A stretch of DNA of 51,773 bases. Source: Desemzia sp045528445. Its GTDB lineage: Bacteria; Bacillota; Bacilli; Lactobacillales; Carnobacteriaceae. The stretch spans positions 1 to 51,773 of the forward strand of contig NZ_JBGQQU010000025.1 in NCBI RefSeq assembly GCF_045528445.1, written 5' to 3'. A program made the translations under genes and the position numbers. Of the stretch, positions 50,451 through 51,773 are shown in pieces. Position 1 is the first letter of the stretch, and every line of letters starts with the position of its first letter. The notes beneath the pieces were generated by a model, which was not told the origin of the DNA, ran no database searches, and saw only the letters and a list, made by a program, of their open reading frames with translations.

Positions 50451-50490
50451 AAAACAGTCCTCTGCCTTTTAAAAAAGAGAGAACTGTTTT
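50451..50490 (-). terminator. Terminator of the lipoprotein gene
   Basis: Minus strand AAAACAGT pairs with ACTGTTTT, with inner CTCT/AGAG pairing, then a T run. Confidence 0.75.
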
Positions 50491-50511
50491 ATGCAAATTA
50501 ATACAGAATAA

Positions 50512-51000
50512 TTATTCTACTGCAAATGTAATCTTTTCAGCGCGGTCAACTTCATCTAAGTTGACATCTGTTTGGCCAACTTCTAAACGATTATCTGCTA
50601 CAAAATAGTAAACCTGAGTTTCAGTGATAGGTTCCATAGCATATTCAAAATCTAATGAATCAGATAACGCGACTTCTTCAAGAACTTCACCATCTTGAAC
50701 TAAGAAAAGTTTATCTCCGCCTTCAAGGTAACCAGTTACTAAATAACTACCGTCTTCAGAAGGAGAAGAAGTATAACCAGCATCCATCCATTCCACACCA
50801 GAACTAAAATCCAGAGCTACAGATGAACGTTCATCTGCTGAACTGCTTTCGGTGATCTGGTTCATGATTTCATCAGGACTTGCTACAGTAGAGTCAGAGC
50901 TTTCAGAAACATCATCTGTTGTGTTGTCAGCCTCTTCATTGCCGCAAGCAAAAAGAGCAAGTGAGATTACTGCTAGTGGACCCATTAGTTTCTTTAACAT
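50512..51000 (-). CDS. Small lipoprotein of unknown function
   Basis: A 162-residue lipoprotein. The signal peptide ends in lipobox LFAC (16-19, Gly at +2). Residues 20-60 are an acidic Ser/Asp/Glu linker; residues 65-162 look like a small all-beta domain (GSYLVTGYLEGGDKLFLVQDG, TETQVYYFVADNRLEVGQT) that I cannot name. The general plan resembles the lipoprotein at 10211-11011, but there is no clear shared domain. GAGGAGG precedes the ATG. The Asp that would drive membrane sorting is not relevant in Gram-positives. It is the last protein gene before the rRNA operon. Confidence 0.78.
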   Translation of the reverse strand: MLKKLMGPLAVISLALFACGNEEADNTTDDVSESSDSTVASPDEIMNQITESSSADERSSVALDFSSGVEWMDAGYTSSPSEDGSYLVTGYLEGGDKLFLVQDGEVLEEVALSDSLDFEYAMEPITETQVYYFVADNRLEVGQTDVNLDEVDRAEKITFAVE

Positions 51001-51348
51001 ATTTTATTCCTCCTCGTAATTTACCAAAAGTTAGTATATCACGATACTTATGCTAGAAAAGTAACTATGAGAACTAAAAACTTGATTTTTAGTTATTTTT
51101 AATGTGAAACTCATTTTAAGTGATTTGCGTTGGCAGCACTCTCATTCCATTAATAAGAAAACGGATAGTTAGAATATAGGAATAAAAATAATGAGAACTT
51201 TTAAAAGAAATATAAGTTGTATTCAACGAAATTAAATAAAAATGAGAAAGAGAGGTGATCAAGTTTCTACTATATTATAAAACGATAATTGGTGTAAAAT
51301 GAAAGTAAATAGAATGTAAAAATAAACAAAAAAAGTATAAAAATACCA
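51001..51348. other. AT-rich gene-free stretch upstream of rRNA promoters
   Basis: About 350 bases, strongly A/T-rich, no supported gene. The A-tracts at 51310-51345 just upstream of the first rRNA promoter look like an UP element. The left part must hold the lipoprotein promoter, not resolved by eye. Confidence 0.45.
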
Positions 51349-51377
51349 TTGACGATTTTTTAAATCGATGATAATAT
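51349..51377 (+). promoter_or_regulatory. rRNA operon promoter P1
   Basis: TTGACG (51349-51354), 17-base spacer, TAATAT (51372-51377), with A-rich DNA upstream. Followed by AGTTGTCACGG in the early transcript. Confidence 0.7.
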
Positions 51378-51444
51378 ATAGAAGTTGTCACGGCAACACG
51401 GCTTAAATAAAGCCAAATAAGAAAAAACAATTTCAAAAAAGTTG

Positions 51445-51473
51445 TTGACAAGCAATTGCTGCTCTGATATTAT
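51445..51473 (+). promoter_or_regulatory. rRNA operon promoter P2
   Basis: Perfect TTGACA (51445-51450), 17-base spacer, TATTAT (51468-51473). Followed by AGTTGTCGCGG, nearly the same start region as P1, about 96 bases apart. Confidence 0.85.
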
Positions 51474-51479
51474 TAAGTA

Positions 51480-51660
51480 GTTGTCGCGGAGACGACGCAA
51501 ACGAAATTAGACCTTTGAAAACTAAACAAAGTAAGACGAACCAAACGTGTAAGGAAGTTTTGGCAAGTGCCAAAACAAACAAATTAGTGAATATTTATTC
51601 GCTAGCAATCAATTAATGAGCTACAAGCATCATTAAAATAAGCAGACTTCGGTCTGCAAC
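51480..51660 (+). ncRNA. rRNA leader with antitermination/processing elements
   Basis: The transcript start region is followed by CTTTGAAAACTAAACAAAG (51511-51529 or so), a sequence regular in Firmicute rRNA leaders and spacers linked to Nus-factor antitermination and RNase III processing. The region to 51660 should pair with the 3' flank of 16S, which lies outside the window. Confidence 0.6.
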
Positions 51661-51773
51661 TTTTATGAGAGTTTGATCCTGGCTCAGGACGAACGCTGGC
51701 GGCGTGCCTAATACATGCAAGTCGAACGCTTCCTATCGGTGCTTGCACCGAGAAAGAAGAGTGGCGGACGGGT
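51661..51773 (+). rRNA. 16S ribosomal RNA, 5' part only
   Basis: AGAGTTTGATCCTGGCTCAG, the universal 16S start site, is at 51668-51687, followed by GACGAACGCTGGCGGCGTGC, the typical Firmicute start. The V1 loop reads CGCTTCCTATCGGTGCTTGC and continues to AGAGTGGCGGACGGGT at the window edge. Only about the first 113 of 1,550 bases are present. The V1 form fits Lactobacillales; I cannot assign a genus. Confidence 0.97.

Overview
The window is low-GC Firmicute DNA. Strong purine-rich Shine-Dalgarno (SD) sites, dense operons, many U-tailed terminators and the 16S rRNA 5' end at the right edge point to Lactobacillales. Carnobacteriaceae is my best guess, but the 113 bases of 16S are too few to fix a genus. 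There is no phage, CRISPR, tRNA or intact insertion sequence.

Layout. 0.2-1.1 kb: a MazEF toxin-antitoxin pair and a relic HTH gene. 1.2-3.4 kb: a MutS2-like gene without an Smr domain, behind an attenuator-like leader (promoter, possible short uORF, competing helices, terminator, gene). 3.5-7.4 kb: frataxin-like protein, diaminopimelate dehydrogenase, an AAA ATPase, a DUF421 membrane protein, a duplicated tail of the ATPase gene, and a 52-bp tandem repeat array. 7.4-11.0 kb (minus strand): M20 amidohydrolase with a split membrane protein, then a Ser/Glu-rich lipoprotein.

11.3-29.8 kb: a Wzx/Wzy-type exopolysaccharide operon of 14 genes behind a long C-rich, G-poor leader. It has an initiating sugar-phosphate transferase, three glycosyltransferases, polymerase, flippase, chain-length regulator, tyrosine kinase, a PglF/EpsC-type 4,6-dehydratase and a DegT aminotransferase. 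Inserted in it are five genes that look like amino-acid/amide chemistry: a FemAB-like acyltransferase, a PLP lyase/deaminase-like protein, two tandem asparagine-synthetase-like proteins and an ATP-grasp ligase. I propose that they make and attach an amino-acid-derived group to an amino sugar of the polymer; this is the strongest candidate for an undescribed pathway here.

30.0-37.5 kb: a decayed small gene, a sirtuin with no cysteines coupled to a VOC protein, a two-component system, and a VTC-domain / DUF4956 / beta-helix lipoprotein operon. 37.5-43.9 kb: nucleoside permease, UDG-superfamily protein, PTS-IIC-like membrane protein with a PanE-like reductase, a variant cis-prenyltransferase, a second 52-bp repeat array, and a SAP-domain protein. 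44.0-51.0 kb: YccF protein, an ornithine cyclodeaminase-family gene that appears to start at ATT or CTG, cupin, lipocalin-like protein, NCS2 purine permease, a decayed minus-strand frame, a DUF2975/Xre pair, a small membrane protein and a lipoprotein. 51.35 kb to the end: tandem rRNA promoters, leader and the start of 16S rRNA.

Many starts were moved from the longest possible frame to the codon that follows an SD. Functions come from family recognition by eye; no database search was run.
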